From NCBI GenBank assembly GCA_016794365.1, contig JAEUKB010000098.1, positions 97,708 through 161,707 on the forward strand: 64,000 nucleotides of DNA. Direction: 5' to 3'. This stretch comes from Myxococcales bacterium. GTDB taxonomy: Bacteria; Myxococcota_A; Polyangia; Palsa-1104; JAEUJZ01. Under the pieces are notes generated by a model that saw only the letters and a list, made by a program, of their open reading frames with translations, did not search any database and was not told where the DNA came from. The translations under genes were made by a program, and so were the position numbers. Within the stretch, counting starts at the first letter, position 1. Every line of letters begins with the position of its first letter. This document shows positions 26,539 to 36,668 of this stretch, piece after piece.

Positions 26539-27870
26539 TTACTTCTTCTTCAGCATTCCCGACGGGCTCGTAAGCTGCGCGGCGACATCGCGACCGAGCA
26601 TCAGACAGTCCTCCATCGAGTTGTAGGTCCAGCTTCCGTAGCGACCGCGTGGATAGATGCCGTGCTGTTCCAAAAACGGCATCAGCGCCGCGAGCGCTGG
26701 ATAATAGTTGTCGTCGAAGACCACGTAGGCGTACTCAATTTCGCGCAGGTCGGCAAACAGCAGGTCTTCTTTGCTGTGAAGAACGCCCGCAGCGACGAGA
26801 GCATCCAGCACATCGGGCACCAGCTTCGCTACGTCAATCGATCCACGCTCCGACAGCTCGACGTAGAACGATCCGCAGCCCGGTGGCGCCATCGACGGCA
26901 CAGCATTCGAGTACACACCGACGCGATAAAACGGATACTTTTCCTCGGGAACGTACAGCCAGTGATAGTCCGAGCGCGGTGGAACCTTCGTCGCCACGTT
27001 CAAGTAGCGCACCGGCGTACAGCGCAGCGCATCGACAAACGGCACAAGGTGACTTGGCAAGTCGATGATGCGTCGGCACAGCTCTGGCAGCGGCAGCGTC
27101 GCCACCATCGCGGAATACCGATGCCGATCCCCACCGATCACCGCAGTCTTCGTCTGAAGCTCGACTTGCTGTAGCTCCGCGCCTTTGTGCAGTCGCTCTT
27201 TCGGTAGCTTTTCGACGATGCGATGAACCAGCGTCTCGATGCCGCCTTCGCGCGGATACAAAAAGTGCGCGTTATAGCCAAGCTCCGGCGGCGTATCACC
27301 GACTGCGCCCTTCACCACATCAGCCAGCTTCGGAATCGGCACAAACCGAGAGCACCAAGCGGCGGTAATCTCCGACGGATCGACGCCCCACAGCTTGCGG
27401 TTATACGGCAGCATGAAGTGCCGTGAGATTCCTTTGCCAAAGCGCTTGTCGCAAAAGTCCGCAAAGTTCTGCGCGGGCTCCGTCGAGCGAGCGTCTTGTT
27501 GGGCTTCAATAAACCCGAGCAAACACTCACTAATCACCGACGGAGGAAGCCCGAACAGGTTCGCCTGAAACGGATAGCGCGTCAGCACGCCACTTGAATA
27601 AATGCGCGCTTTGCGATCCACTTTCGTCAGCTCATGCGACGAGCGATCGCCGGGAAACAGCTCTCCGACCAGCGACATGATGCCCGGATCGCGCAGGTGC
27701 AGCCAGTGACCGGTCTTGTCAAAGTAGAAGCCGTCGCGGCACTCGGTACGCGCATGACCGCCGGGCCGCGCGTCCTTTTCAAAGAGCTGCCACGATGCAG
27801 AAGCAGGTAGGTGCAGCGCCGTCGAGAGTCCCGTAAGCCCTCCGCCCACAATCAGCACGCCGTCGTCCAT
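26539..27870 (-). CDS. FAD-dependent amine-oxidase/UDP-galactopyranose-mutase-like protein
   Basis: A 443-aa flavoprotein starting at the ATG of 27868-27870 (GAAGGGAC upstream), beginning directly with the Rossmann fingerprint VLIVGGGLTGLSTALHL. GGHARTECRDGFYFDKTGHW is typical of protoporphyrinogen-oxidase, phytoene-desaturase and UGM relatives, and YPREGGIETLVHRI is the usual second FAD-binding region. Proteins of this kind next to GT2 genes often modify nucleotide sugars or polyprenyl-linked sugars. It overlaps no other gene and is transcribed ahead of the GT2. The substrate is not determined. Confidence 0.85.
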   Translation of the reverse strand: MDDGVLIVGGGLTGLSTALHLPASASWQLFEKDARPGGHARTECRDGFYFDKTGHWLHLRDPGIMSLVGELFPGDRSSHELTKVDRKARIYSSGVLTRYPFQANLFGLPPSVISECLLGFIEAQQDARSTEPAQNFADFCDKRFGKGISRHFMLPYNRKLWGVDPSEITAAWCSRFVPIPKLADVVKGAVGDTPPELGYNAHFLYPREGGIETLVHRIVEKLPKERLHKGAELQQVELQTKTAVIGGDRHRYSAMVATLPLPELCRRIIDLPSHLVPFVDALRCTPVRYLNVATKVPPRSDYHWLYVPEEKYPFYRVGVYSNAVPSMAPPGCGSFYVELSERGSIDVAKLVPDVLDALVAAGVLHSKEDLLFADLREIEYAYVVFDDNYYPALAALMPFLEQHGIYPRGRYGSWTYNSMEDCLMLGRDVAAQLTSPSGMLKKK

Positions 27871-27977
27871 GTCCCTTCGGCTAGTACCATGGAGCGCCCA
27901 GAAACGGCAACGGAAACGGCACACGAGCGCGCGACTTACACTGCCTTTGCTCTGTGATTTCTCGCATCATATGACCG

Positions 27978-29036
27978 ATGCGCACCGCCTCTGGTTCACC
28001 GCCGCTTACACCGCGTCCAACGGTCCCCAGCAAAGAGAGCCTGCTGCGTCGCCTGCGACGACGACTTGTGACCATTCCGATCGTCTTTGTGGCCACCCTT
28101 TTGTCCGTCGCGCTGCTGCCGCTGCTTCTTGTGTTCTTGGGACTTGTCGATCTGCTTCGACGCCGCCTGGTCTTCACGCGCGGTCTGCTGTTCCTTGTCG
28201 GATTCCTGCTGTTCGAGTCCGTGGCCATCTGCGGCATCACGCTTTTGTGGGTGATTCAGCTCTTCTATCGAAATCGCGACTGGTTCGAGCACGCCAATCG
28301 CACCGCCCAGACACTGTTTACGACCGGACTGTATCGCATGGGAGAGCACCTGTTTTCCCTCCGCACACACAGCGAAGGAACGCTGCCACCGACGGGGCCT
28401 AACGCACCACCGCTCCTTGTGTTCATTCGTCACTGTAGCACTGCGGATACGGTCCTTCCTGTCCTCTTGCTTGCGCCGCTTGGCTATCGGCTCCGTTATG
28501 TCCTCAAGCGAGAGCTACTGTTGGACCCCTGTCTGGACATTGTAGGACTGCGACTGCGCAACTACTTCGTCGCACGCGGAGGAAAGGAAACAGAAGAAGA
28601 TCTGCGCGGCGTACTCGATCTCGCAGCCGATCTGTCGCAGCGCGATGCCTTGGTCATCTATCCCGAAGGAACGCGCTTTTCACCAACCAAGCGCGCACGC
28701 ATCTTGGAACGACTACAGAAGCACGGTCCGCCCGATTCCTATGCGCTGGCCGCGTCTCTGACCCACACCCTTCCGCCCCTTCAGCGCGGTCCACTTGAGC
28801 TGCTCCGTACCAATCCTTCTGCCGACCTTCTGCTGATTGGACATGTTGGTCTAGATGCAGCCGGATCTCTGGCTGAGCTTCTGCGCGGAGATCTGTTCGG
28901 TCAGACCGTTCGCATCATCACAGAGCATATTCCTTTTGCACAGCTTCCAACCGATCCCGTCGAGCAGAGAGCCTTTTTGGCTGCCAAGTGGCGCGAAATC
29001 GACGCATTTGTCGGCACCTTCCGCAAGGCGGAGTGA
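27978..29036 (+). CDS. Lysophospholipid acyltransferase (PlsC-like) membrane protein
   Basis: A 352-aa protein. Two hydrophobic segments near residues 33-58 and 70-95 anchor it in the membrane. The acyltransferase core has motif I as RHCSTAD (His-x4-Asp), a KREL segment, and motif III as YPEGTRF. These are the catalytic and glycerophosphate-binding blocks of 1-acyl-glycerol-3-phosphate acyltransferases. It is divergent from the flavoprotein gene and precedes the glycan gene block. Regiospecificity and acceptor are unknown. Confidence 0.88.
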   Translation: MRTASGSPPLTPRPTVPSKESLLRRLRRRLVTIPIVFVATLLSVALLPLLLVFLGLVDLLRRRLVFTRGLLFLVGFLLFESVAICGITLLWVIQLFYRNRDWFEHANRTAQTLFTTGLYRMGEHLFSLRTHSEGTLPPTGPNAPPLLVFIRHCSTADTVLPVLLLAPLGYRLRYVLKRELLLDPCLDIVGLRLRNYFVARGGKETEEDLRGVLDLAADLSQRDALVIYPEGTRFSPTKRARILERLQKHGPPDSYALAASLTHTLPPLQRGPLELLRTNPSADLLLIGHVGLDAAGSLAELLRGDLFGQTVRIITEHIPFAQLPTDPVEQRAFLAAKWREIDAFVGTFRKAE

Positions 29037-29044
29037 TCTTCCCC

Positions 29045-29084
29045 CTCCGATTCCCATCTCTCCGATTCCCATCTCTCCGATTCA
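29045..29084. repeat. Short tandem repeat, 15-bp unit, about 2.7 copies
   Basis: The unit CTCCGATTCCCATCT is repeated perfectly twice and partly a third time just after the acyltransferase stop. It lies in the 182-base gap before the giant glycosyltransferase gene. It may vary in copy number; no function is evident. Confidence 0.75.
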
Positions 29085-29218
29085 CGCACAAAAGGAAGCA
29101 TCCTTTCGCGCTCCCTTGTTCCTAAGCCGGAACAGACCACTGCAAGCCCCACAGACCTTGCGTTCCCAGTCGGTCCGGCCCGTTGACAGCCGTCGTGTGA
29201 CTACGCTATACGAACCGC

Positions 29219-32200
29219 ATGATTACGCATACTTGCATTTATTGTGGATCTGCTCGTCTTCAGTCGGCCTATCAGCGCGCCGATGGCAGATCCATTGTCC
29301 GTTGTGAGGACTGCGAACTCCTATTCATTTCTGACATTCCTGAAGATCTCGCTGCGCTCTACGGAGCGGACTACTTTCACAAGACCAGCGCCGACGCTGG
29401 AAATGGCTATCACAGCTATGATGAGCTGGCCCCGATTGCGTTTCGCTGGCAGCTTGCGCTCGCAAAACTGTTTGGATCAAATCCAGCGGAAGCACGCAAG
29501 AGCCTCCTCGATGTAGGCTGTGCAACCGGACACTTCCTGAAGATGGCTGGAGCCGCTGGCTTTGACTGCGCTGGCGTCGAAATCAGCGAGTCCGCAGCAG
29601 AGTCCGTACGCGCCCTAGGATTCCCTGTCCTGGTCTCTGCATTTGAGCAGTCGCGCCCCAAAAAGTGCGACATCATCACGGGTTGGGACTTCATCGAGCA
29701 CGTTGTTGCGCTCAAAAAGACCTTTGAAAAGGTCAAAGCCACGCTGCGTCCGGGTGGTGTCTTTCTGTTTGCTACGCCCGACGGTGGATCACCCCGCGCA
29801 CAGGAACACGGCAAGGACTGGATCTGCCTCAACAGCTCTTTTGAGCATATTACATATCTTACGCGCATCTTTTTGGATCGAGCCCTGCGTGAGATCTTCG
29901 GCTGTGAGCCGCTGCTCCTAAGCTTCGATGTGGGACAGTCTTGGACCAGCATCATTGGCGTTGTGCGCGCTGGCGGACTCACGGATCAAGATCGCCGCAT
30001 CGGAGCACTCCTGTCCGCGCAAGCGACACCTTCTAGCGATGAAGAACTGCTCCGTTATGGCGCAGAGCTTGGCTGGTTCTATGCATCGTTTCTACAGCTT
30101 CCTTCGCTGGCCAAGCTCCTCGATCGCGCGGAAGGACTGCTCCCGGCTCCGCTGTGGTCTGCACTGCAAGGCGCGCTGCTGTATCAGTCGCAGCAGTACG
30201 CAGAAGCGATTCCGCAGCTCACCAAAGGACTGTCTACCGAGCCGCTGTGCGGAGCCTGGCTGGCGAGTGCCTATTCCATCACCGGATCACTTCGCGAGCA
30301 GCAACATCAGCTTCAGTTGGAGCAGCAGCAGCGAAGTGCAGAGCAGCGCTGCGCACAGCTGGAACAGACCGCAGATCAGCTCTGGCAGTCCAATCAGCGC
30401 CTGCTGGATTCGATGACTTGGAAGATCGGTCGATCCATCACAGAGCCGATTGAGCGAGTTCCCCACAGTCGCGCGCTGCTGTCTGGACTTCAGCAGGTAC
30501 GAGAGCGTGGATCCGTCGGAACACTACGCGCAGCCCAGAGCTACGTACAGAGCCTGTCCCAAGGTCAAAGTCCGGTGCAGCTTGCCGCCAGCAAGCTCAC
30601 CTCCGCCAGCCTGGCCGTTACGGAATGGGTCGCAGAGTACGTCACAGAGCATGTCGCACCGCTTGGATCCACAGCCCCGGTTCATCGTTTGGTACCAGCC
30701 TTCCTAAAGGACAAGCTCGCTTCGTCTGTGGGCGCGCGAGGTGAAGCAACGAGAACAAGCAATCTAACGCCGACCCCTGATCACTCCGCTGATCACTCCG
30801 CCCTGCGCAGCCGCGCAAACGGACGCGCCGAAACGGACACTGCATCGCAGCCGCTGCATGTGGATCTGCTGCGCGATCCATCCCTTGTCCGTCATCAAGG
30901 ACTGCCACTGGTCAGCGTGATCCTGCCGGTCTACAACCAGACAGATCTGCTCCGCTCCTCTGTCCTTAGCGTCCTGTCCCAGAGCTATCCCAACCTGGAG
31001 CTAATCATTGTCGATGATGGATCCAAAGAAGATGTGATCGCGACGCTGGGAGAGCTGCTGGATCTGCCTTCCGTTCGTCTGTTCCGTCAGGTCAATCAGA
31101 AGCTCCCGCGTGCGCTCAGCAACGCATTTCAGCTTGCCAAGGGAGAGCTCCTCACCTGGACCTCTGCCGACAACCTGATGCATCCACATGCGATTCTGCG
31201 TTTGGCGGAAGTCCTGCTGAGCCATCCCGAAGCGGTCCTTACCTATGCCGATGTCCAGGTGATCGATGACAATGGGAATCCGCTTGTAGACAAGTCGTAT
31301 CGTGAGCAAAACGTCGATCCGCTGGTCCCAGAAGTGATTCGACTCTATCGCAGCGATGTTCCGCTTGCCGCAGAGCGTGACAACTACATCAATGCCTGCT
31401 TCCTGTATCGGCGCAGCGCATCAGAGTCCATGGGCCATGTCTATGCGGACTCCCTTCGCGGTGCGGAAGACTATGACTTTTGGCTGCGTCTCCGTCGCTG
31501 CGGACGACTCCTTCACATTGGAAACGCCGATCCGCTGTACTTCTATCGCGTCCATCAGCGCTCGATGAGTCACGATCTGCTGACGCAAGAACGAAACGCG
31601 CACTTTACGCGCGTGAACCAGCTCCTGAATCTGGAAGCACAGCGCGTCCAGTTTGGTCGCAAGCGCTGGGATGTGGTGCTGGATCAGAGCCTGTCCATGC
31701 GCGTTCGCAGCCAGCTTACAGAGTCGCTCCAGCTCCTTCCTGTTTCGATCATGTCCCGAGGAGACGCCAGCCAAAAGCGGATCCTTTTGTTGGCAAGCGA
31801 TGCGCAGCCACCACAGACCAGTTCCTGGCAGGTCGTAGCGCGCGTCCTGGCCGATTCCTATGAGCTGATCTGTCGGCCCCCAAAGTCCGCGCAAGCAGAG
31901 GATGGACTTCCCCCTTCCGCAGATCGCGTGATCCTGTTTCCGCAAGGAGTCACGCCATCGCCGCTATTGTGGAAGGCACGCGACATTCAGCCTTCATCGC
32001 ACGTACTGCCAGCCCAGCACCGCGATCGTCCGGTCTTTGCCATCGCGCTGCCGCTCGCCCGTCTGGGAACTGGGATTGCGCAGCTTCGCAAGATCATCGC
32101 CGCCAATCCGTGGGCGTTCTTCCTGTTCGTAAGTGAAGCCAGCGCTCAAGAGCGCACAGCCATAGAGGATCTGCCAAACGCCGCGTTCGTTGCACCGTAT

Positions 32201-33784
32201 CTGCTGGAAGCCCCGCATCAAGTCTATGGATCGGTTCAGTGGCTGCTGATTCCACCGTGTGAACAGGCGCTCTCTTTGGGGGAATATCTGGGCCAGCTTG
32301 CGCACGCGTTTGCGACCCAGCATCCACTGATTCTGTGCGAAGGAACCCCCAAGATTGTGGCCCCCTATCAGCTCTGTCTGGGGGAAGATCCGTCGCTGTC
32401 ACTGGACTTTGCGCAGCGGCTTACCCGCAATATGATGCAGACAGAAGTCCTCAATTCCTATCTGGAGTCGTGGCAACCAGAGCGCTGTCTCGGCAGTCTG
32501 CTCGCCCATGCAAATGCGTTCGCGCAAGACCACGCAGTGCCGCAGCCACAGACGGGAATTTCGCCGCCTCCCTATGCGGAACCCCAGCCGGTCTTGGGCA
32601 TCATCAGCGCGCACAGCGAGCCACGCAAGACCGTGATGCTGGTGGACTCTTTGGATGTCGGAGGACTGGAAGAAGTGGTGGCGTTCTTGGTGCGCAACCT
32701 TCCATCACACGGCATCTTTGCATCGGTTGCTTGTCTGTCTCGTGGAGGCTTTGTCGCCGACAAGCTATCACGCGAAGGCCATTCCGTACGGATCGCGGAT
32801 GGGAATCCTCACAAGCTGACCGCGCTGCTACAAGAACTCGATCCCGATGTGATCAACTCGCACTATGCCAGTCTGCCTGCGCTGCAAGCCGCCGCGATTT
32901 TGCGCAAACCGATTGTCGAGACGATTCACAACACCTATGTCTGGCTGTCCAAAGAGCAGTGGCAAATCGAGGCCCAGCGCAGTCGCTTCTTTGAAAAAGG
33001 ACTCGCGGTCAGCAGCCTGGTCAAGCGCTACTATCACGCGCACAATCCTGAGCTGTCCGCAGATCGCGTGATGGTGGTTGGTAACGCCATCGATCCAGAT
33101 CGAATCGCTCCGATCGACCTGCGCTTGGCCCGCGCCGCACTAGGAATTTCCGACGACGCGACCGTGTTTCTGTGCCTTGGTCGTTACTGCTCACAGAAAA
33201 ATCAGCTGGGTATCATTCATGCGTTTGCGCAGGTCGCAGCGCGCGATTCAAGCGCATTCCTGCTGTGTATGGGAAACGCACCCAAAGAAGAGCAGGCGTA
33301 CTTTCAGCAACTTGAGTCGCTGGTCGCCAGTCTGCCTTGCCGCGATCGGATTCGGCTCGATGGTTATCATCCCAATGTCTCGACGGTGCTATCCGCCGCA
33401 GATGCCATGGTGATGGACTCCTTTTTTGAAGGCTGGAGCCTGGCCGCGACCGAAGCGCTGCTCTCTGGAACACCGCTCATTCACAGCCTGTGCGGAAGCG
33501 CGGAAGAGCTGTGCGGAGTCAGCGCAGAGCGCGGTCTGGTGATTCCCAATCCCGGTGGAGACATCATGCAGCTTCAGCTAGATGATCTGGTCCGCATCGC
33601 GCATCAAGCAGAGCAGCCCAATCATCCCCAGCTTGTCTTGGCGATGCAGCGTGTTCTCCGTGAGCGCGATCGACTCCGCGCAGAGCGAACCGCCATCAGT
33701 GCCTATGCCCGTCGGGTCTTTCATCCCACCGCGATTCTGTCGCGCTATGCCAAGACCTTCCGTAGCCTTACGTCCGCCCCTTAA
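29219..33784 (+). CDS. Trifunctional methyltransferase - GT2 - GT4 glycosyltransferase
   Basis: A 1521-aa polypeptide with three catalytic modules. Residues 1-250 are a class I SAM methyltransferase with four cysteines in CxxC pairs (C6, C9, C29, C32) and the SAM loop LLDVGCATGHF near 97-107. Helical and coiled-coil segments at about 280-400 end in LDSMTWKIGRSITEPI, a motif often seen between modules of surface-polysaccharide transferases. A GT2 domain starts near 564 (VSVILPVYNQTDLL, IVDDGS, LTWTSADN). A long alpha/beta linker follows, then a GT4 domain from about 1137 (MLVDSLDVGGLEEV, LGRYCSQKNQ, DSFFEGWSLAATEALLSGTP). It probably assembles and caps a repeating glycan at the cytoplasmic face of the membrane. 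It heads a plus-strand run with wecB and two further genes. Confidence 0.92.
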   Translation: MITHTCIYCGSARLQSAYQRADGRSIVRCEDCELLFISDIPEDLAALYGADYFHKTSADAGNGYHSYDELAPIAFRWQLALAKLFGSNPAEARKSLLDVGCATGHFLKMAGAAGFDCAGVEISESAAESVRALGFPVLVSAFEQSRPKKCDIITGWDFIEHVVALKKTFEKVKATLRPGGVFLFATPDGGSPRAQEHGKDWICLNSSFEHITYLTRIFLDRALREIFGCEPLLLSFDVGQSWTSIIGVVRAGGLTDQDRRIGALLSAQATPSSDEELLRYGAELGWFYASFLQLPSLAKLLDRAEGLLPAPLWSALQGALLYQSQQYAEAIPQLTKGLSTEPLCGAWLASAYSITGSLREQQHQLQLEQQQRSAEQRCAQLEQTADQLWQSNQRLLDSMTWKIGRSITEPIERVPHSRALLSGLQQVRERGSVGTLRAAQSYVQSLSQGQSPVQLAASKLTSASLAVTEWVAEYVTEHVAPLGSTAPVHRLVPAFLKDKLASSVGARGEATRTSNLTPTPDHSADHSALRSRANGRAETDTASQPLHVDLLRDPSLVRHQGLPLVSVILPVYNQTDLLRSSVLSVLSQSYPNLELIIVDDGSKEDVIATLGELLDLPSVRLFRQVNQKLPRALSNAFQLAKGELLTWTSADNLMHPHAILRLAEVLLSHPEAVLTYADVQVIDDNGNPLVDKSYREQNVDPLVPEVIRLYRSDVPLAAERDNYINACFLYRRSASESMGHVYADSLRGAEDYDFWLRLRRCGRLLHIGNADPLYFYRVHQRSMSHDLLTQERNAHFTRVNQLLNLEAQRVQFGRKRWDVVLDQSLSMRVRSQLTESLQLLPVSIMSRGDASQKRILLLASDAQPPQTSSWQVVARVLADSYELICRPPKSAQAEDGLPPSADRVILFPQGVTPSPLLWKARDIQPSSHVLPAQHRDRPVFAIALPLARLGTGIAQLRKIIAANPWAFFLFVSEASAQERTAIEDLPNAAFVAPYLLEAPHQVYGSVQWLLIPPCEQALSLGEYLGQLAHAFATQHPLILCEGTPKIVAPYQLCLGEDPSLSLDFAQRLTRNMMQTEVLNSYLESWQPERCLGSLLAHANAFAQDHAVPQPQTGISPPPYAEPQPVLGIISAHSEPRKTVMLVDSLDVGGLEEVVAFLVRNLPSHGIFASVACLSRGGFVADKLSREGHSVRIADGNPHKLTALLQELDPDVINSHYASLPALQAAAILRKPIVETIHNTYVWLSKEQWQIEAQRSRFFEKGLAVSSLVKRYYHAHNPELSADRVMVVGNAIDPDRIAPIDLRLARAALGISDDATVFLCLGRYCSQKNQLGIIHAFAQVAARDSSAFLLCMGNAPKEEQAYFQQLESLVASLPCRDRIRLDGYHPNVSTVLSAADAMVMDSFFEGWSLAATEALLSGTPLIHSLCGSAEELCGVSAERGLVIPNPGGDIMQLQLDDLVRIAHQAEQPNHPQLVLAMQRVLRERDRLRAERTAISAYARRVFHPTAILSRYAKTFRSLTSAP

Positions 33785-33804
33785 ACCACCGTAGGAAATC
33801 CATC

Positions 33805-35001
33805 ATGCACGTCCTGTTGGCCATCGGAACACGCCCCGAAGCGATCAAAGTTGCGCCGCTGTATCATGCCCTGCGCAGCGATCCGTTCTTCCGCGTGACC
33901 ACCTGTATTACCTCGCAGCATCGCGAGCTGCTTCAGCAGATGCTTTCCTTTTTCGATGTCCGTCCTGATGTGGACTTGCAGGTGATGCAGCCGCGTCAAA
34001 CGCTTGCGGATCTGACTTGCTCTGTGCTTCAGCGTGCGGACAAGCTGCTTGCGGAAACGCGCCCCGATCTGGTCGTCGTACAAGGAGACACCACAACAGC
34101 ATTTACCGTCGGACTGGCAGCGCTCTATCAGCGCATCAAGGTCGCGCATGTGGAAGCTGGTCTGCGGTCCTTTGATCTACAGCAGCCGTTTCCTGAAGAA
34201 GCCAATCGGCGCTTGGTCGATGTCTTTGCGGACTATCTGTTTGCGCCAACCGATGGAGCCGCCGAGAACCTGCGCAAAGAAGGCTACAAAGACAGCGCGA
34301 TCTTTGTGACAGGAAACACCGGCATTGATGCACTCCTACTGGCCACAGACATCGTGCGAAAGCAAGGTCACGCGCTGCCAATGAACCTGCCCGCAGGAAG
34401 CAAGCTGGCGCTCCTCACCGCACATCGCCGCGAGTCTTTTGGCGACGGGTTGATCCGCATCTGTCAGGCCGTTCTGCGGCTGCTCGATCAGCATCCCAAC
34501 CTGCATGTCCTGTATCCGGTTCATCCCAATCCCAACGTCCAGGAAGTCGCGCAAAAGTATCTGGCTGCACATCCTCGCATCTATCTGTGTGCGCCGCTCG
34601 AATACCCTGGCTTTGTCTCTGTCCTGGCCGCAGCCGATCTGATCCTGACCGATTCCGGCGGCGTGCAAGAGGAAGCGCCCGCGCTTGGCAAGCGAGTGCT
34701 GGTGCTGCGTGAGACCACCGAGCGTCCTGAAGGAATCGATGCCGGCGTAGCAGAGTTGGTTGGCACCGACGCAGATCTGATCGTCGCACGCGCATCCGCA
34801 CTGCTGCGTGATGGCGATTCCCAACGCACGGTGGTGAGTCCGTACGGCGATGGTCGTGCCTCGCAGCGCATTGTCGAAGTCTTCAAGACCGGCTCCCTGC
34901 GCGACTCCTTTTGCGTCTCTGACCGCAAAGAAGAAGCCAAGACCGGCGTGCCCGCTCAATCCCCCAACGAACGCACCAACAAGAGACTCGCTCGTCGCTA
35001 A
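33805..35001 (+). CDS. wecB: UDP-N-acetylglucosamine 2-epimerase (non-hydrolysing)
   Basis: A 398-aa enzyme converting UDP-GlcNAc to UDP-ManNAc, a precursor for surface glycans. Family signatures include GTRPEAIKVAPLYHAL at the start, VVVQGDTTTAF, HVEAGLRSFDLQQPFPEE, LLTAHRRESFGDG, YPVHPNPNV, DSGGVQEEAPALGK and VLVLRETTERPEGI. The length is slightly above the usual 375, owing to a basic, poorly conserved tail. It lies 20 bases after the giant transferase and 11 bases before the membrane protein, consistent with one operon. Confidence 0.96.
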   Translation: MHVLLAIGTRPEAIKVAPLYHALRSDPFFRVTTCITSQHRELLQQMLSFFDVRPDVDLQVMQPRQTLADLTCSVLQRADKLLAETRPDLVVVQGDTTTAFTVGLAALYQRIKVAHVEAGLRSFDLQQPFPEEANRRLVDVFADYLFAPTDGAAENLRKEGYKDSAIFVTGNTGIDALLLATDIVRKQGHALPMNLPAGSKLALLTAHRRESFGDGLIRICQAVLRLLDQHPNLHVLYPVHPNPNVQEVAQKYLAAHPRIYLCAPLEYPGFVSVLAAADLILTDSGGVQEEAPALGKRVLVLRETTERPEGIDAGVAELVGTDADLIVARASALLRDGDSQRTVVSPYGDGRASQRIVEVFKTGSLRDSFCVSDRKEEAKTGVPAQSPNERTNKRLARR

Positions 35002-35012
35002 CGCGATCGATC

Positions 35013-36668
35013 ATGAAGAACGAAACCGCAGACAGAGCAGAGCGCTTCGGACTCCTGCTGCTGATCTTTTTTGCATCCCTCGCTGCGTGTGGACAGACGT
35101 TTCTGCTGCTTCATCTGCGGCTCAATCGACTGCCGATTTTCCTTTCCGCAGTCCTGCTGCTGCTCGTTGCGCGCAAGCTCAGCCGAAGGCCTCTGTTTGA
35201 TCTGGCCGCGCTCTTTGCGGGACTGTGGGCGCTTGGTACGCTGTGTTCCAAGGTCTACGATCTGTCGTGGGACGGACAGACCTATCATCAGGAAGCGGTG
35301 TTTCAGCTCGCGCATGGCTGGAATCCGATCTGGGATGCGCCGCTGCCGCTGTGGCACAGAGACATTCAGTGGATCAACAGCTATCCCAAAGGAACCTGGA
35401 TCATCGGTGCGCTCATCTATCTGTCTCGCAAGCAGATCGAGTCCGCCAAGCTGCTGTCCCCAAGCCTGATGATTGCGGCGCTGCTACTCGGCTATGCTGC
35501 ATGTCGCGCACTCTCGCTCAAGCGCGCCATGAGTGGGCTTATCGCAACGCTGGCTGCGCTCTGTCCGGTGGTGTTGTGTCAGCTTCCTTCGTTCTACGTT
35601 GACGGAGTGCTCGGATCGCTGCTGACCATCTTGCTCAGCCTGGCGGTCTTGTATGTGAAGCAGCCGCGCGGTCGCTATCTGCTTGCGATGATCGCTGCGC
35701 TGGGAATGCTCTGTGTGGTCAAGTTCACCGGCATCGGCTATGCGGGTATTTATGCATTCTGTCTGATTCTTTTTGTGCTGCTGCGACTACGATCACGACT
35801 CCGCGCGGTGCTGATCACCCAGACGGTGGGCATTGTCTTTGGTGTGCTCTTTTTGGGCTTTCAGCCTTATGTCACAAACCTTGCTGCGGGTCGTCATCCG
35901 TTTCATCCACTGGCAGGGAAGCACAAGATTGATCTGATGGCAGAGCAGCTGGGACCCGCATTCACTGCACAGCCTCGCTTGGTCATGCTGACAGAGTCTG
36001 TCTTTGCGGAGTCCAGCAATGATCGGAAGTGGCCGCGCTGGAAGATTCCGTTTGCAATCACCCAGCAAGAGCTTCACGAGTTTGTCATTCCCGATGTCCG
36101 CATCGGTGGCTTTGGTCCGTGGTTTGGCGCAGTCCTGCTTCTATCAGGAATCGGACTGCTCGCCCTATTTGTGACCCAGCTACGGAATCCCAAGCTACCA
36201 AGCTCTCGACGAGAAAAGCGCCGCAGAGTCCCCGATTCCCTGCTCATTGGAAGCGTGGTCTTGCTTGGGATCTTTGGCTCGTGTCTCATCAATCCTGCAC
36301 TGTGGTGGGCGCGCTATGTTCCGCAGCTCTGGCTGATTCCGGTGATCGTCCTGCTGCTGCTGCGCATTCATCGAAGCCGCTTTCTGTGGCCGCTGCTCTT
36401 CGCGCTGCTTGGGAATCTGGGGCTGGTGCTGGTCCCATCGCTGTACCTTCATGACAAAGAGCAGCGCTATGTCCGTACAGAGCTTCACAACTATCGCAAC
36501 ACCAAGCTGGACGTAGACTTTCACGCTTTCTACGGAACCCGCTTTCGCTTGTGGAATGCGCAGGTCAGCTATCGCGAAACCGCTGCATTACGGTGCGCTA
36601 CGCCGTACGTGTTTGGTCGCTCCGCAGCGGCATTTTGTGTGCAAGCACAGGAGCCAAGTTCACCATGA
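35013..36668 (+). CDS. Polytopic membrane protein, probable GT-C type glycosyltransferase
   Basis: A 551-aa protein with roughly ten hydrophobic helices. Between the second or third and next helix is a polar loop, YDLSWDGQTYHQEAVF, followed by WINSYPKG, in the place where GT-C enzymes keep their first periplasmic catalytic Asp. I infer a polyprenyl-phosphate-sugar-dependent transferase, but no named family is recognised. A large second polar loop is near residues 290-360. Its stop overlaps the ATG of the following GT2 gene (ATGA at 36665-36668), so the two are coupled. Confidence 0.8.
   Translation: MKNETADRAERFGLLLLIFFASLAACGQTFLLLHLRLNRLPIFLSAVLLLLVARKLSRRPLFDLAALFAGLWALGTLCSKVYDLSWDGQTYHQEAVFQLAHGWNPIWDAPLPLWHRDIQWINSYPKGTWIIGALIYLSRKQIESAKLLSPSLMIAALLLGYAACRALSLKRAMSGLIATLAALCPVVLCQLPSFYVDGVLGSLLTILLSLAVLYVKQPRGRYLLAMIAALGMLCVVKFTGIGYAGIYAFCLILFVLLRLRSRLRAVLITQTVGIVFGVLFLGFQPYVTNLAAGRHPFHPLAGKHKIDLMAEQLGPAFTAQPRLVMLTESVFAESSNDRKWPRWKIPFAITQQELHEFVIPDVRIGGFGPWFGAVLLLSGIGLLALFVTQLRNPKLPSSRREKRRRVPDSLLIGSVVLLGIFGSCLINPALWWARYVPQLWLIPVIVLLLLRIHRSRFLWPLLFALLGNLGLVLVPSLYLHDKEQRYVRTELHNYRNTKLDVDFHAFYGTRFRLWNAQVSYRETAALRCATPYVFGRSAAAFCVQAQEPSSP

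Noticed and set aside
29045..29084. A possible CRISPR start
   Set aside because: The 15-bp units are directly abutting with no spacers, so this is a simple tandem repeat.
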